Notes under the pieces: generated by a model
Databases searched by the model: none
The model's input: only the letters and a program-made list of their open reading frames with translations
Told to the model about the DNA's origin: nothing
Part shown: positions 16,184 to 24,531 of the stretch, piece by piece
Layout of the letters: each line of letters opens with the position of its first letter
Position numbering within the stretch: position 1 is the stretch's first letter
NCBI GenBank assembly: GCA_008933705.1
Contig: WBUN01000048.1
Location: 1-37,856 of the forward strand
Direction: 5' to 3'
Origin: Hyphomicrobiaceae bacterium
GTDB lineage: Bacteria; Pseudomonadota; Alphaproteobacteria; Rhizobiales; Hyphomicrobiaceae
DNA: 37,856 nt
Made by a program: the position numbers and the translations under genes

Positions 16184-16398
16184 CCCTTCGCCGGCCTGAA
16201 GGGTGTGTGGGACTTCGCAAGGGCCGATGAGACGAGCCGGTCGGTCGCGAGCCGTGGCACGGCCGCGTCGAGATTGGCGCAACCTTCAGAGCCTCCTCCG
16301 GCCTGTCCTTCCGCGCCCTCGGCGCCTACGACGGCATCGGCGACGACCACTTCCATGCCTGGCAGGGCAGAGCAACGCTCGTGGTGCCGCTGCAGTGA
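16184..16398 (+). pseudogene. Remnant of an autotransporter beta-barrel C-terminus, frameshifted
   Basis: One frame reads PFAGLKGVWDFARADETSRS from 16184. Around 16250 the similarity moves to another frame: EPWHGRVEIGATFRASSG, then GAYDGIGDDHFHAWQGRATLVVPLQ and a stop at 16396-16398. The alternating aromatic/hydrophobic strands and the YDGIG...A..G...L.VPL ending are those of the outer-membrane beta-barrel of autotransporters. Only the last strands survive, without start or passenger domain, so this is debris of a larger gene. Confidence 0.65.
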
Positions 16399-16436
16399 GG
16401 CGGCGAGACGGCGACCCAGTGAGCACCCATGCATGC

Positions 16437-16505
16437 GTGCTGTGAACAAAGAGCCCCGGCCAGTTTCCTGGCCGGGGTTCATCAACTCAGCAACCGACGC
16501 TCCGC
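16437..16505 (+). repeat. 69-bp repeat with hairpin, copy 1
   Basis: It matches 26800-26868, same length and direction. CCCCGGCCAG and CTGGCCGGGG form a ten-base stem. The four-base loop is TTTC here and GAAA in the other copy, i.e. exactly inverted. The right side (TTCATCAACTCAGCAACCGA and on to CCGC) is identical in both copies. It ends at the stop codon of the minus-strand gene at 16505. Confidence 0.8.
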
Positions 16506-17413
16506 TACGGACGGCCGATCACCTTGCAGCGGCCAGAGCGACCGCGGGCGATCTGGCCGTTGCACTCCCATTGCAGGAGCCACTTGGAGACAGCGCTCTT
16601 GCTGACGCCGGCCCAGGCGGCCAGGTGATCCTGGCTCGGGATGATGCGACCGGCGGCGAGCTCTGCCTGCACGTATGCCAGGGTGACGTCGCTGCTCTTG
16701 GGCTTCACGGGAAACACGAGAACCGACGCCGACGGTTTCCGAGTTTCCGCTTTGTTGCTCGGTTTCCGGCGCTTGGATGGCCCGCCAGCGCTGGGCCCAG
16801 ACGGGACGGTTTCCATGCTGACGGTTTCCGAGGCAACCGCACTGGTCCCGGAAACCCGGCGACCGAGACCGATACCCAGAAACACGATGGTCGCGATCTC
16901 CAGGAACATGGCCTTCACGAACGGGAAGAACAGGAGCAACGCCCGCTCGATCGCCGGCGCCTCGGCGGTCACGAACGGCAACGCGGCGAACACCTTGGCC
17001 GCATGCTTGATGTCGGCGTTCTCCACCTGCTCGGCCTTCATGTTCGAGAGACGCGCCTCGAGCAGCAGGACGTGGCTGTAGGCCCGATCCTGCACCTTCG
17101 TTACGCCCTTGCACTTCGGCCCCTCGCCGCTGGCGCATTCCTTGGTCACGGCGAGCGTCACCTTGCGGAGATCCTCCTTGGCTTCGACGATATCCGCCTC
17201 GAGCTTGTGACGCTCACCATTGCTCTTCTGGGCCTCGCTGGACTTGACGACGACGACGACCGCATTGCGGCCGGCGCTGGTGGTGACGCAGTAGAAGGTG
17301 CCGGCCAGGAACAGAACCGCCAGGCCGAGCGACGGGCCCACGTGGAACGCGCGGGCCTGGTGCCAGAACATGTGGCCGGACGAGATCGTGCCGATCAGCA
17401 CCAGCAGCGTCAT
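16505..17413 (-). CDS. Hypothetical membrane protein with C-terminal helix-turn-helix
   Basis: A 302-residue product. Hydrophobic segments lie near 1-13 and 28-47, then comes a charged helical, probably coiled-coil region (about 55-135) with two cysteines in ECASGEGPKCKG. A third TM is near 158-180 (FVKAMFLEIATIVFLGIGLG), then a Ser/Lys/Pro-rich linker, and finally a DNA-binding-like domain (about 240-302) with IIPSQDHLAAWAGVSKSAVSKWLLQWECNG. Membrane plus DNA-binding regions recall proteins of phages and integrative elements, but I do not recognise the family. The upstream frame is open (SIRLLAVRSQLRHRR...) but has no start codon, so the 5' end may be truncated; ATG at 17413 lacks a good ribosome binding site. 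It stands downstream of the ligase gene. Confidence 0.6.
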   Translation of the reverse strand: MTLLVLIGTISSGHMFWHQARAFHVGPSLGLAVLFLAGTFYCVTTSAGRNAVVVVVKSSEAQKSNGERHKLEADIVEAKEDLRKVTLAVTKECASGEGPKCKGVTKVQDRAYSHVLLLEARLSNMKAEQVENADIKHAAKVFAALPFVTAEAPAIERALLLFFPFVKAMFLEIATIVFLGIGLGRRVSGTSAVASETVSMETVPSGPSAGGPSKRRKPSNKAETRKPSASVLVFPVKPKSSDVTLAYVQAELAAGRIIPSQDHLAAWAGVSKSAVSKWLLQWECNGQIARGRSGRCKVIGRP

Positions 17414-17550
17414 GACGTGGTCTGTGGTACGGCGATGGCGAAGCTGTGAGCGAACGGCCAGGAGGCGGATGCTGCGGTACGCAGAGACTCTCCCGAGTGC
17501 CGCATGCCAACCCGCGCCATGTCCGAGTGACCTCGGGGCCTCCCGCGCCG

Positions 17551-19101
17551 TCAGATCTGGCGGCTCTGACCTTCCCAGTATTTCTTGCGCACCTCCTTGC
17601 GCATCACCTTGCCCACGGGGCTGCGGGGAAGCACGTCGATGAAGTCCACAGACTTCGGGGCCTTGACGCTGCCGAGCTTGCCTTTGCATGTCGCGATGAT
17701 CTCGGCGCCGCTGACGGAGCACCCGTGCTTCAGCTCGATCACCGCCTTGATGGCCTCGCCCCACTTCTCGTCGGGCACGCCGACGACGGCGCAATCCTGC
17801 ACCGCCGGATGGCTCAGGATCACCTGCTCAACCTCGAGTGGATAGACGTTGAAGCCCCCCGTGATGATCATCTCCTTCTTGCGGTCGCAAATGTAGATGA
17901 AGCCCTCCTCGTCCTGGTAAGCGAGGTCGCCGGTATGGTGCCAGCCGTACTTGGACGCCTCGGCCGTCGCCTCGGGGTTCTTGTAGTAGCCCTTCATCAC
18001 CAAGCCGCCTTGGACGACGATCTCGCCGATCTTCCCAGGCGGAACGATGCTGCCGTCATCGTCCATAAGCGCGACCCGGGTGAAGGGCGTCGGCTGGCCG
18101 CAGCTTAACAGGCGCTGCTCGTGCAGGCTGCCGTCCGCCGCGTAGAGCGCCGCCGGCGGCATGAGGGTGACCGAGGTCGGCACCTCGGTCTGCCCGTAGG
18201 CTTGCGTCATCACCGGCCCGAATACGTCGATGGCCTCGCGCAGCTTCGAGGCCGCGGTCGGTGCCGCGCCGTACACGAAGTGTCTCAGCGAGGAGTAGTC
18301 GTGGTTACGCACGTCGGGGTGCGACAGCAGGCCGTACATGGCCGTCGGCGGCAGGTAGAGCAGCGAGACGCGATGCTGCTCGATGGCCTCCAGCGTCGCC
18401 TTGGCGTCGAACTTGCGGTGGATGACTATGGTTCCCGCCAGCGCGATGGTCACGAACGCGAAGATCGCTGGCGCATGCGTGAGCGGAGGTGCGGCGAGAT
18501 ACACGGGCGGCCCGTCGAAGCGCAGGCTGGCGAGGTAGTTGGCGATCGTCACTTCGAAGTTGCGGTTGGTGTTCATCACGCCCTTGGGGCGACCCGTCGT
18601 GCCGCCGGTGCCCCGGACCATGCACACCGCGTCCGGGTCCCACGGCAGGAAGATGGGCGTGGCCTCGTAGCGCGAGGCCCAGGCCTCCAGCGAATGGCAG
18701 CCGGGCAGGTCGGCATCGAGACAGATCAAGTGGCGGACACCGCGCACCTTGGCGCGGATGAGGTCGACGGTCTCCACGTGCTCGGCTTGGAAGAACACTA
18801 CCTCCACGTCGAAGAACTCGCACAAATAGAGCGCATGATCCGTGCCGTCGCCCGGATTGAGCGGCACCCATGCCCCGTGGGCCTTGAGAATGCCGAGTAA
18901 GGCGACGAACGCCAGCGGATGATTGCGGCTCAGTACGGCGCACTTGGATTCGCGCCCGATGCCCATCTCGCGCAGGCCGTGCGCGATGCGCGTCGCGAAC
19001 ACGTCCACGCTCCGGTATGACCAGGGCTGGTTCTCGAAGATCATCACGGGCCGGTCGGGCTGCCGGGCCACCGCCTTGTCGAAGAAGTCGATAAGGTTCA
19101 T
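17551..19101 (-). CDS. Class I adenylate-forming acyl-CoA ligase
   Basis: A 516-residue AMP-dependent synthetase/ligase that activates a carboxylic acid with ATP and CoA. Motifs: P-loop VRGTGGTTGRPKGVM, the AYGQTEVPTS region, YGWHHTGDLAYQDEEGF, the hinge DRKKEMIITGG, and the C-terminal catalytic lysine in PRSPVGKVMRKEV. The length and motif set fit medium/long-chain or aryl acid:CoA ligases; the substrate is not readable. AGGAGG precedes the ATG at 19101. It is the last catabolic gene of the operon starting at 26486, and would supply the acyl-CoA for the thiolase and SDR. Confidence 0.9.
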   Translation of the reverse strand: MNLIDFFDKAVARQPDRPVMIFENQPWSYRSVDVFATRIAHGLREMGIGRESKCAVLSRNHPLAFVALLGILKAHGAWVPLNPGDGTDHALYLCEFFDVEVVFFQAEHVETVDLIRAKVRGVRHLICLDADLPGCHSLEAWASRYEATPIFLPWDPDAVCMVRGTGGTTGRPKGVMNTNRNFEVTIANYLASLRFDGPPVYLAAPPLTHAPAIFAFVTIALAGTIVIHRKFDAKATLEAIEQHRVSLLYLPPTAMYGLLSHPDVRNHDYSSLRHFVYGAAPTAASKLREAIDVFGPVMTQAYGQTEVPTSVTLMPPAALYAADGSLHEQRLLSCGQPTPFTRVALMDDDGSIVPPGKIGEIVVQGGLVMKGYYKNPEATAEASKYGWHHTGDLAYQDEEGFIYICDRKKEMIITGGFNVYPLEVEQVILSHPAVQDCAVVGVPDEKWGEAIKAVIELKHGCSVSGAEIIATCKGKLGSVKAPKSVDFIDVLPRSPVGKVMRKEVRKKYWEGQSRQI

Positions 19102-19139
19102 GTGCGTCGCCTCCTGAAGTCTCTTGTTGTTGCCGGCTG

Positions 19140-19613
19140 TCAGCGGTGGCGGATGCGCACCAGGGGTTGATCGAACTCCACCAGGGCCCCCTCCTCGGCC
19201 AGCACCTCGACGAGCTCGCCCGCCACGCCCGCTCGCACCTCGGTACGCTGGCGCATAACCTCGATGGCGCCGATGATGTCGTCGGGCGCCAGCATGCGAC
19301 CCACCAGCGCCAGCACGGGCCCCTCCGGCGCCGCGGCGCGACGGAAGTAGCCGAGGCCTGGCGCCAGCACGGTCGTCGTGTCCTGCGCCGATGCGGCCGC
19401 CTTGGCGCCAACGGCTGCGGCAGGGGACACGTCGGCCCGCTCCACGCTGATGCGCAGCTCGCCGAGCTGGACGTCGACGCGCTCGAAGCGCAGTGCCGCC
19501 CGCACCAGCTCCACGATCTGCAGCACGTCCTGATAGGTGAGCCGATCTGGTGCCCGAACGACCAGTGCGGCGGCGGCCGGCTTGTCGATTGGCTTCACGT
19601 GCTGGGCCCTCAA
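19140..19613 (-). CDS. Biotin carboxyl carrier-like protein without the biotinylation lysine
   Basis: A 157-residue AccB-like protein: N-terminal helical region with LTYQDVLQIVELVRAALRFERVDVQLG, an Ala-rich linker (62-80), and a biotinyl-lipoyl barrel with VLAPGLGYF and PEGPVLALVGRMLAPDDIIGAIEV. Where carriers have E-A-M-K-M, this has E-V-M-R-Q: residue 121 is Arg in place of the lysine that receives biotin. The rest of the barrel (AGVAGELVEVLAEEGALVEFDQPLVRI) is intact. It cannot be biotinylated at the normal place. The TTG at 19613 overlaps the upstream stop (TTGA); a GTG at 19598 with GAGG before it is an alternative start. No biotin carboxylase gene is in the window. Confidence 0.82.
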   Translation of the reverse strand: MRAQHVKPIDKPAAAALVVRAPDRLTYQDVLQIVELVRAALRFERVDVQLGELRISVERADVSPAAAVGAKAAASAQDTTTVLAPGLGYFRRAAAPEGPVLALVGRMLAPDDIIGAIEVMRQRTEVRAGVAGELVEVLAEEGALVEFDQPLVRIRHR

Positions 19614-21082
19614 GCTCGTGCCAGGCGCATCTGCAGCTTCGCGCCGGGCCGCTCCACCCTCACCGATCTTAGCTTGGGCGTCTTCAGCAGCTCCTTGATG
19701 AGCGCGGCCAGCGGCACGTCGCGCACGGGCTTGGGCTCGAGCACGACGCCGCTCGCGTACATGGCCGCCACGTGATCGCGCCCGTAGAACAGGTGCAGCA
19801 GCAGGTCCTCATGCGACCCGAAGGGACCGTGCGTCCTGGCGAATTCGCCCAGCATCGGCCGCGCGTACTGCTCGACCAGATTGATCGGATCGAGCGAGGC
19901 GCCGTTGAGAACCCTATCTTTGACGTTCTGGTCGATGGGAGCGGCTGGGCTGCCGTAGGTGCCGCGGACGAAAGAGACGAGCTCGTTGGGGATGGTCTTG
20001 TAGCGCTCGCCCTGGATGACGTTCATGGTTGCCTGCACGCCGACGAACTGCGAGAACGGGGTCACCATCACCGGATAACCGAGCTCCATGCGCACGCGGG
20101 AGGCCTCCTCCAGCACCTCGCGCAGGCGATGGATCAGCCCCAGCTCCCTGAGCTGGTTGCGGAAGTTGGAGATCATGCCGCCCGGAATCTGGTGCCCGGC
20201 GAAGGCGTCGTAGGCCTTCCTGTGGAACTTCGCCGGCGCGGGCACCGGCCGGCCCTCCTGGTAGGCGGCCCAGGTGAGGTAATCGTCGAGCTTCTCGATG
20301 GCTTCTATGTCGAGGTCGGCAGGGGCGCCGACCGACCGGGCTATGGCGGCAATGTCACGGGTCGCGGGGACGGACTCGCCGTTGGCCAGCGGCCGGCTCG
20401 CCACCGTCAGGGTCGCCGCACCGACGCCGATGGCTTCACGGTAGGCCTCGTGTGCCAAACCCATGCTGTGGTGCGCGTAGAATTCGAGCGGCACATCGCC
20501 GATCGCGGCCTTGATGGCGCCCAGCATCGAACGGGAGCGCTCCGCCGTCATCAGGCCGCTGGCATCGGCGACCATCACGGTGTCGACGCCGTAGCCGACC
20601 AGCTCCGCGGCCTTGCCGGCGAAGTAGCGGTCGGTATGGACGGGACTGAGCGAGAAAGCGATCATCCCGGCCGACTTCAGGCCCACGTGACGGGCGATCG
20701 CGAAGTGCGCGGCGATATTGCGGAAGTCGTTGAGGCCGTCGAAGACCTTGAGCCAGTCGGTGCCCGTGTCGCGCAGGCAGCGGAACAGCAGCTCCACCAC
20801 GTCGTCGGGATACTGCGCCCAGCCGAACAGGTTGCGGCTGCGGATCAGGACTTCGAGATTGGCGTCCGGCAAGTGTGCGCGCAGCAGCCGCAGGCGGTCC
20901 CAAGGATTCTCGCCAAGGAAGCGTACTGCGGTCTCGAAGGCCGCCCCCGAGGTGACGCATACCTTGTTGAAGCCGGCCCGATTGACCCACTCGGCGCCAC
21001 CGAGCATGGTTGCCGTCCGCATGCGCGTGGCCCACAGGGACTGAGGGCCGTCGCGGAAGGTCTCGTCGACGAAGCCGACCAT
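19610..21082 (-). CDS. Carboxyltransferase-like DRE-TIM barrel protein (PycB/OadA family) with altered metal site
   Basis: A 490-residue relative of the carboxyltransferase part of pyruvate carboxylase, transcarboxylase 5S and oxaloacetate decarboxylase. VDETFRDGPQSLWATRM opens the TIM barrel, LKVFDGLND follows, and the C-terminal domain keeps QIPGGMISNFRNQL. Three features differ from the usual enzymes. The carbamylated metal-binding lysine of I-K-D-M-A-G is Ala (V-A-D-A-S-G, residue 172). The H-T-H-D-T metal motif reads Y-A-H-H-S (202-206). The carrier encoded next to it lacks its biotin lysine. The enzyme may thus do biotin-independent chemistry on an acyl-CoA or keto acid. Its start is ATG 21082, seven nt past the thiolase stop. 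Confidence 0.82.
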   Translation of the reverse strand: MVGFVDETFRDGPQSLWATRMRTATMLGGAEWVNRAGFNKVCVTSGAAFETAVRFLGENPWDRLRLLRAHLPDANLEVLIRSRNLFGWAQYPDDVVELLFRCLRDTGTDWLKVFDGLNDFRNIAAHFAIARHVGLKSAGMIAFSLSPVHTDRYFAGKAAELVGYGVDTVMVADASGLMTAERSRSMLGAIKAAIGDVPLEFYAHHSMGLAHEAYREAIGVGAATLTVASRPLANGESVPATRDIAAIARSVGAPADLDIEAIEKLDDYLTWAAYQEGRPVPAPAKFHRKAYDAFAGHQIPGGMISNFRNQLRELGLIHRLREVLEEASRVRMELGYPVMVTPFSQFVGVQATMNVIQGERYKTIPNELVSFVRGTYGSPAAPIDQNVKDRVLNGASLDPINLVEQYARPMLGEFARTHGPFGSHEDLLLHLFYGRDHVAAMYASGVVLEPKPVRDVPLAALIKELLKTPKLRSVRVERPGAKLQMRLARA

Positions 21083-21089
21083 CGCGATA

Positions 21090-22265
21090 CTACACCTTCA
21101 CGACCACGGCGTCGGCCTGGCCGAAGCCGCCGCAGATGGCCGCTGCACCGTAGCCCCCGCCCGTCCTCTGCAGCTCCCGCACGAGTGCCATCAGAACACG
21201 CGTGCCGCTTGCCCCCGGCGGATGGCCGATGGCAACGGCGCCGCCGTTGACGTTGGTGATGGCCTTGAGCTTCTCGGCCTTGGCGGCATCCCCCTCCGCG
21301 AGCGCGCTCAAGGACACGAGCGGCATGGCCGCAAAGGCCTCGTTGATCTCGATGCGCTTGACGTGATCGAGGGTGAGGTTGGCCTTGCGCAGGGCATCGG
21401 CGATGGCGTGCCCCGGCATGTACACCGACGACTCCAGCGAGCCGGCGAGCTGCGAATAGGCCAGGATCTCGGCCATCACGGCAACGCCGCGCCGCTTCGC
21501 CTCCTGGCCCGCCATCAGCAGCACCGCCGAGGCGCCGTCATTGAGGCCGGGCGCATTGCCCGAGGTGACCGTGGGGCCGGAATGCACCGTGGGCAGCGAT
21601 TTCATCTTCTCCAGCGAGATATTGCGGCGGGGAGACTCGTCGATATCGAGCGTATCGTCATCGGCTTCGACCGGAACGATCTCGTCGCGATAGACGCCGC
21701 GGTCGTAGGCCTCAAAGTACTTCATGTGGCTGCGATAGGCCCACTCGTCCTGCTCCTCGCGCCCCACGCCCTGCTTCATCGCCATCTCGCCGGTGACCAC
21801 CGTCAGCGGCTTGTTGGTGATCGGATTACGGAACTGCATCGGATCCTCGACCGTGAAGTCGCCAAGCCGGCGGCCCCAGCGCACGCCCTTCATCATGAAG
21901 GGCGTGCGGCTGGAGCTTTCGATGCCGCCGGCCAAGACCGTGTTGGCCAAGCCGGCCTGGATCTTCATCATGGCAAGGCCGACACAGGTCATGGACGAGC
22001 AGCAGGCGCGATCGATGGTCAGCGATGGCGTGTGCTCCGGCAGACCGATCATTAGGTTGATCTGGCGGGCCGCGACCATCGTCGAGGCGGACAGGATGGC
22101 CGTGCCGAAGATGGTCTCCTCGACCGTGTCCGGTTCAACGCCGGCCTTGTCGAGGACCGCGCGGGCGGCGATGCCGCCGAGCTCGACCGCGGACAGCTCG
22201 CTCAGCTTGCCGCCGAATTTCCCGAACGGCGTCCGCCGCGCTTCCACGATCGCAATGCCACTCAT
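21090..22265 (-). CDS. Thiolase (acetyl-CoA acetyltransferase family)
   Basis: A 391-residue thiolase. The N-terminal domain begins IAIVEARRTPFGKFGGKL. The acylated cysteine is in DRACCSSMTCVGLAM (about residues 84-98), a variant of the usual N-R-x-C-G-S-G. The loops NEAFAAMPLVS, GGAVAIGHPPGASGTR (catalytic His) and CGGFGQADAVV (second cysteine) are intact. It would cleave a 3-ketoacyl-CoA with CoA, or run the reverse condensation. It overlaps the SDR gene by the four bases ATGA, so translation is coupled. With the ligase and SDR it makes a beta-oxidation-like set that lacks an acyl-CoA dehydrogenase and a hydratase. Confidence 0.9.
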   Translation of the reverse strand: MSGIAIVEARRTPFGKFGGKLSELSAVELGGIAARAVLDKAGVEPDTVEETIFGTAILSASTMVAARQINLMIGLPEHTPSLTIDRACCSSMTCVGLAMMKIQAGLANTVLAGGIESSSRTPFMMKGVRWGRRLGDFTVEDPMQFRNPITNKPLTVVTGEMAMKQGVGREEQDEWAYRSHMKYFEAYDRGVYRDEIVPVEADDDTLDIDESPRRNISLEKMKSLPTVHSGPTVTSGNAPGLNDGASAVLLMAGQEAKRRGVAVMAEILAYSQLAGSLESSVYMPGHAIADALRKANLTLDHVKRIEINEAFAAMPLVSLSALAEGDAAKAEKLKAITNVNGGAVAIGHPPGASGTRVLMALVRELQRTGGGYGAAAICGGFGQADAVVVKV

Positions 22266-23038
22266 CGTGCATCTCCTCGATGGTTGTCCGTCGCCGCAGG
22301 TTGTTCCGGCAAAAGGACGGCGGACAGCCCGCCGTCGACGATGAAGTCGTGCCCGGTGACGTAGGAGGCATCATCGGAGGCGAGAAAAACGCATGCCGCG
22401 GCGATCTCCTCCGGCTGCGCGAAGCGGGCGAGCGGGATGCGGCCGGTCCATCGCCTGTCCCAGCCTTGCGCGCGCTGCGCGACGTTGAGGCCCGTGGCGG
22501 TGAAGCCCGGCGACACGGAATTCACCCGCACGCCGAGCGGCGCGAACTCCCCGGCCAGACGTCGCGTCAACGCTATGACGCCGCCTTTGGCGGCGTCATA
22601 GGCGGCATTGATGGAGCCACGCGAGCCCGCCACCGACGCGACATTCACGATGGCACCTCCTCGCTTGCCCAGGTGTGGCAGCGCCACCCTGGCGGCAAAG
22701 AACATCGAGGAGAGGTCGACAGCGAGCACGCGATGCCACTCGGGGCTCGGCATGTCTGCAGTGGACCCGCGGGCAATGATGCCGGCACTGTTGATGAGGA
22801 TGTCGAGGCGGCCGAATGCGTCGACCGTTGCCGCCACCGCCGCCGCCAGCCCCTGCTCCTCCGCAACATCCGCCTGGATTGCCAGCGCCCGGGCAGGCGG
22901 GTGGCCGAGCGTGTCGCACAACTCCCGATCGACCAGGGCCACGCTGCTGCCATCTGCCAACAGCCGCCGTGCGCAGGCCTGCCCGATTCCGGAGGCGGCG
23001 CCTGTCACAAGGGCTACTTTGTCGAGGACGGGCTTCAT
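22262..23038 (-). CDS. Short-chain dehydrogenase/reductase
   Basis: A 258-residue classical SDR, cytosolic, NAD(P)-dependent. VTGAASGIGQACARRLL is the cofactor loop, D of LVDREL suggests NAD preference, LINSAGII is the N-A-G motif, and the catalytic Ser-Tyr-Lys are in VASVAGSRGSI and AAYDAAKGG (Y-x3-K). The C-terminal EEIAAACVFLASDDASYVTG and VDGG are standard. In this operon it most likely oxidises a 3-hydroxyacyl-CoA or a related alcohol before thiolytic cleavage. Its ATG overlaps the stop of the TetR gene (ATGA) and its stop overlaps the thiolase start. Confidence 0.9.
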   Translation of the reverse strand: MKPVLDKVALVTGAASGIGQACARRLLADGSSVALVDRELCDTLGHPPARALAIQADVAEEQGLAAAVAATVDAFGRLDILINSAGIIARGSTADMPSPEWHRVLAVDLSSMFFAARVALPHLGKRGGAIVNVASVAGSRGSINAAYDAAKGGVIALTRRLAGEFAPLGVRVNSVSPGFTATGLNVAQRAQGWDRRWTGRIPLARFAQPEEIAAACVFLASDDASYVTGHDFIVDGGLSAVLLPEQPAATDNHRGDAR

Positions 23039-23745
23039 GCCTTTCTGGACTTGTGTTTGATGCGCCGCACGGGAGCGCCTCGCGGCTTGTCCGCGCTGAG
23101 GCCGAGGAACGAGCTCAGCAGACGCGCGACGTATTCCCTCATCTGCGGATCATCGATGGAGATTGGACCCGGATCGTTGATCACGGCGTTGATGAGCATG
23201 CCGTTGGCGAACTGCAGGGCGACGCGAAGGTCCTGCTCGTTGAGCTTCCTTCCGGACCGGTCGAAGCTCGGCTTGAGCTTCTGGTAGATCATGGTGGCGG
23301 CCTTCCGACCCGTACGCTTGAACGGCTCCCAGGCGTCGGGACGCGTCGAGGAATGCTTGAACGACGCGCGGTACAGTCCTCGGTTGGTGCGGTAGATGTC
23401 GACCCAGAAGGACGACAATGAACGCAGCAGCGCATCGTCGTTGATGTCGGCAACCCAGCCGTCGAGGCATTCCTGCAGACGGCTCTCCACCTCCGCCATT
23501 GCGGTCTGCTGGATGAAGGCGAAGAACGTCTCCTTGTCCTCGAAACGGGCGTAGAACGAGCCGACAGAGGCACCCGCGGCCTGTGCGACGTCGCCAATAG
23601 TCATCTGGTCGAAGGTCTTGGTCTCGATCACCCTGCGGCCGGCGTCGACAAGCGCCTGGAATGTGGCTTCGCTCCTCGCCTGCCGGGCCGGCATCACGCC
23701 TCTAACCGCGAACTGGGCGCTGGCCTTGGCGTCGCCGTCTGCCAT
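23035..23745 (-). CDS. TetR-family regulator of the transport/CoA operon
   Basis: Numbered from the ATG at 23745: a basic N-terminal tail, DNA-binding domain about 20-70 with TFDQMTIGDVAQAAGASVGS and FYARFEDKETFFAFI, then an all-helical ligand domain of about 150 residues, and a very basic C-terminal tail (GAPVRRIKHKSRKA). The start is set by AGGAG nine bases upstream; the frame continues to 23814 over the permease end. Lying inside the operon, it is a candidate autoregulator that binds the palindrome in the 26540-26567 promoter, with an operon substrate or its CoA ester as ligand (inference). Confidence 0.85.
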   Translation of the reverse strand: MADGDAKASAQFAVRGVMPARQARSEATFQALVDAGRRVIETKTFDQMTIGDVAQAAGASVGSFYARFEDKETFFAFIQQTAMAEVESRLQECLDGWVADINDDALLRSLSSFWVDIYRTNRGLYRASFKHSSTRPDAWEPFKRTGRKAATMIYQKLKPSFDRSGRKLNEQDLRVALQFANGMLINAVINDPGPISIDDPQMREYVARLLSSFLGLSADKPRGAPVRRIKHKSRKA

Positions 23746-23768
23746 CGTCGCTTCTCCTCTCTTTGTCG

Positions 23769-24527
23769 TCATCGCCAACGCAGGAGGTAGTTCTCGATGC
23801 CCCCCATGACCCACGTCAGCGTCACGCCGAGAATGGACAGAAAGAAGAGAACCGCAAAGACACCGTTTGTGTTAAAGGTGCCGGCGAGATAGGTGAGCTG
23901 CTGGCCGAGCCCGTGCCGGCCAGCGATGATCTCGCCGCCGATGACGCCGAGCAGGGCATAGATCAGCCCGAGGCGCAGACCGGAGAAGATTGTCGGGACG
24001 GCGCTGACAAGTGTCACCTTCCAGAACATCGCCGCGCGGCTCGCACCCAGCATGCGCGACAGGATGAGCCAGTCTGGATCGACGCTGCGGGCACCGGCCA
24101 CAGTGCTGCTCAGCACGATGAAGAAGGTAAGCGAGAAGCCCAGCGCGATCTTGGATGGCGCCCCCAGCCCGAACCACAGAAGGAACAGGGGGGCAAGCGC
24201 AATGCGCGGCAGCGCGTTCAGGCCCGCGAACAGCGGATTGAAAAAGCGCTCGACCGGCGGCCAGACAACGAACAGCAGGCCGAAGGCGATGCCGGTCGCG
24301 CTGCCGAGCACGAACGCGACCGCTGTCTCGCCCAGCGTCCACGCCGTGTCCTTGAACAGCGAGCCGGTGACGAAGATCGATTCGTAGAGGAAGTCGAAGA
24401 TTCTGGTGGGTTGCCCGATAAAGATCGGATCGACCGCACGGGCGACGGCGGCCCACTCCCACAGCATGAAGAATGCCACCAGGGTTACGACCTGCAGAAC
24501 ACCGATGATGATGCCTTGGCGTTTCAT
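23769..24527 (-). CDS. ABC transporter permease (SsuC/TauC type)
   Basis: A 252-residue inner-membrane permease with six predicted helices. The cytoplasmic coupling loop (EAA motif) is seen in MLGASRAAMFWKVTLVSAVPTIFSGLRLG, followed by ALLGVIGGEIIAGRHGLGQQL. These belong to the permeases of sulfonate, taurine, nitrate and NMT1-type systems. It follows the ATPase stop by four nt and precedes the TetR gene, so translation is probably coupled. It forms the importer with the proteins from 24532 and 25479; the substrate is unknown but is likely a small anionic organic compound, given the CoA ligase in the operon. Confidence 0.92.
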   Translation of the reverse strand: MKRQGIIIGVLQVVTLVAFFMLWEWAAVARAVDPIFIGQPTRIFDFLYESIFVTGSLFKDTAWTLGETAVAFVLGSATGIAFGLLFVVWPPVERFFNPLFAGLNALPRIALAPLFLLWFGLGAPSKIALGFSLTFFIVLSSTVAGARSVDPDWLILSRMLGASRAAMFWKVTLVSAVPTIFSGLRLGLIYALLGVIGGEIIAGRHGLGQQLTYLAGTFNTNGVFAVLFFLSILGVTLTWVMGGIENYLLRWR

Positions 24528-24531
24528 TGGC

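Noticed and set aside
19772-21250. 492-codon plus-strand open frame
   Set aside because: Shadow of the carboxyltransferase-like gene on the other strand, which has clear family motifs.
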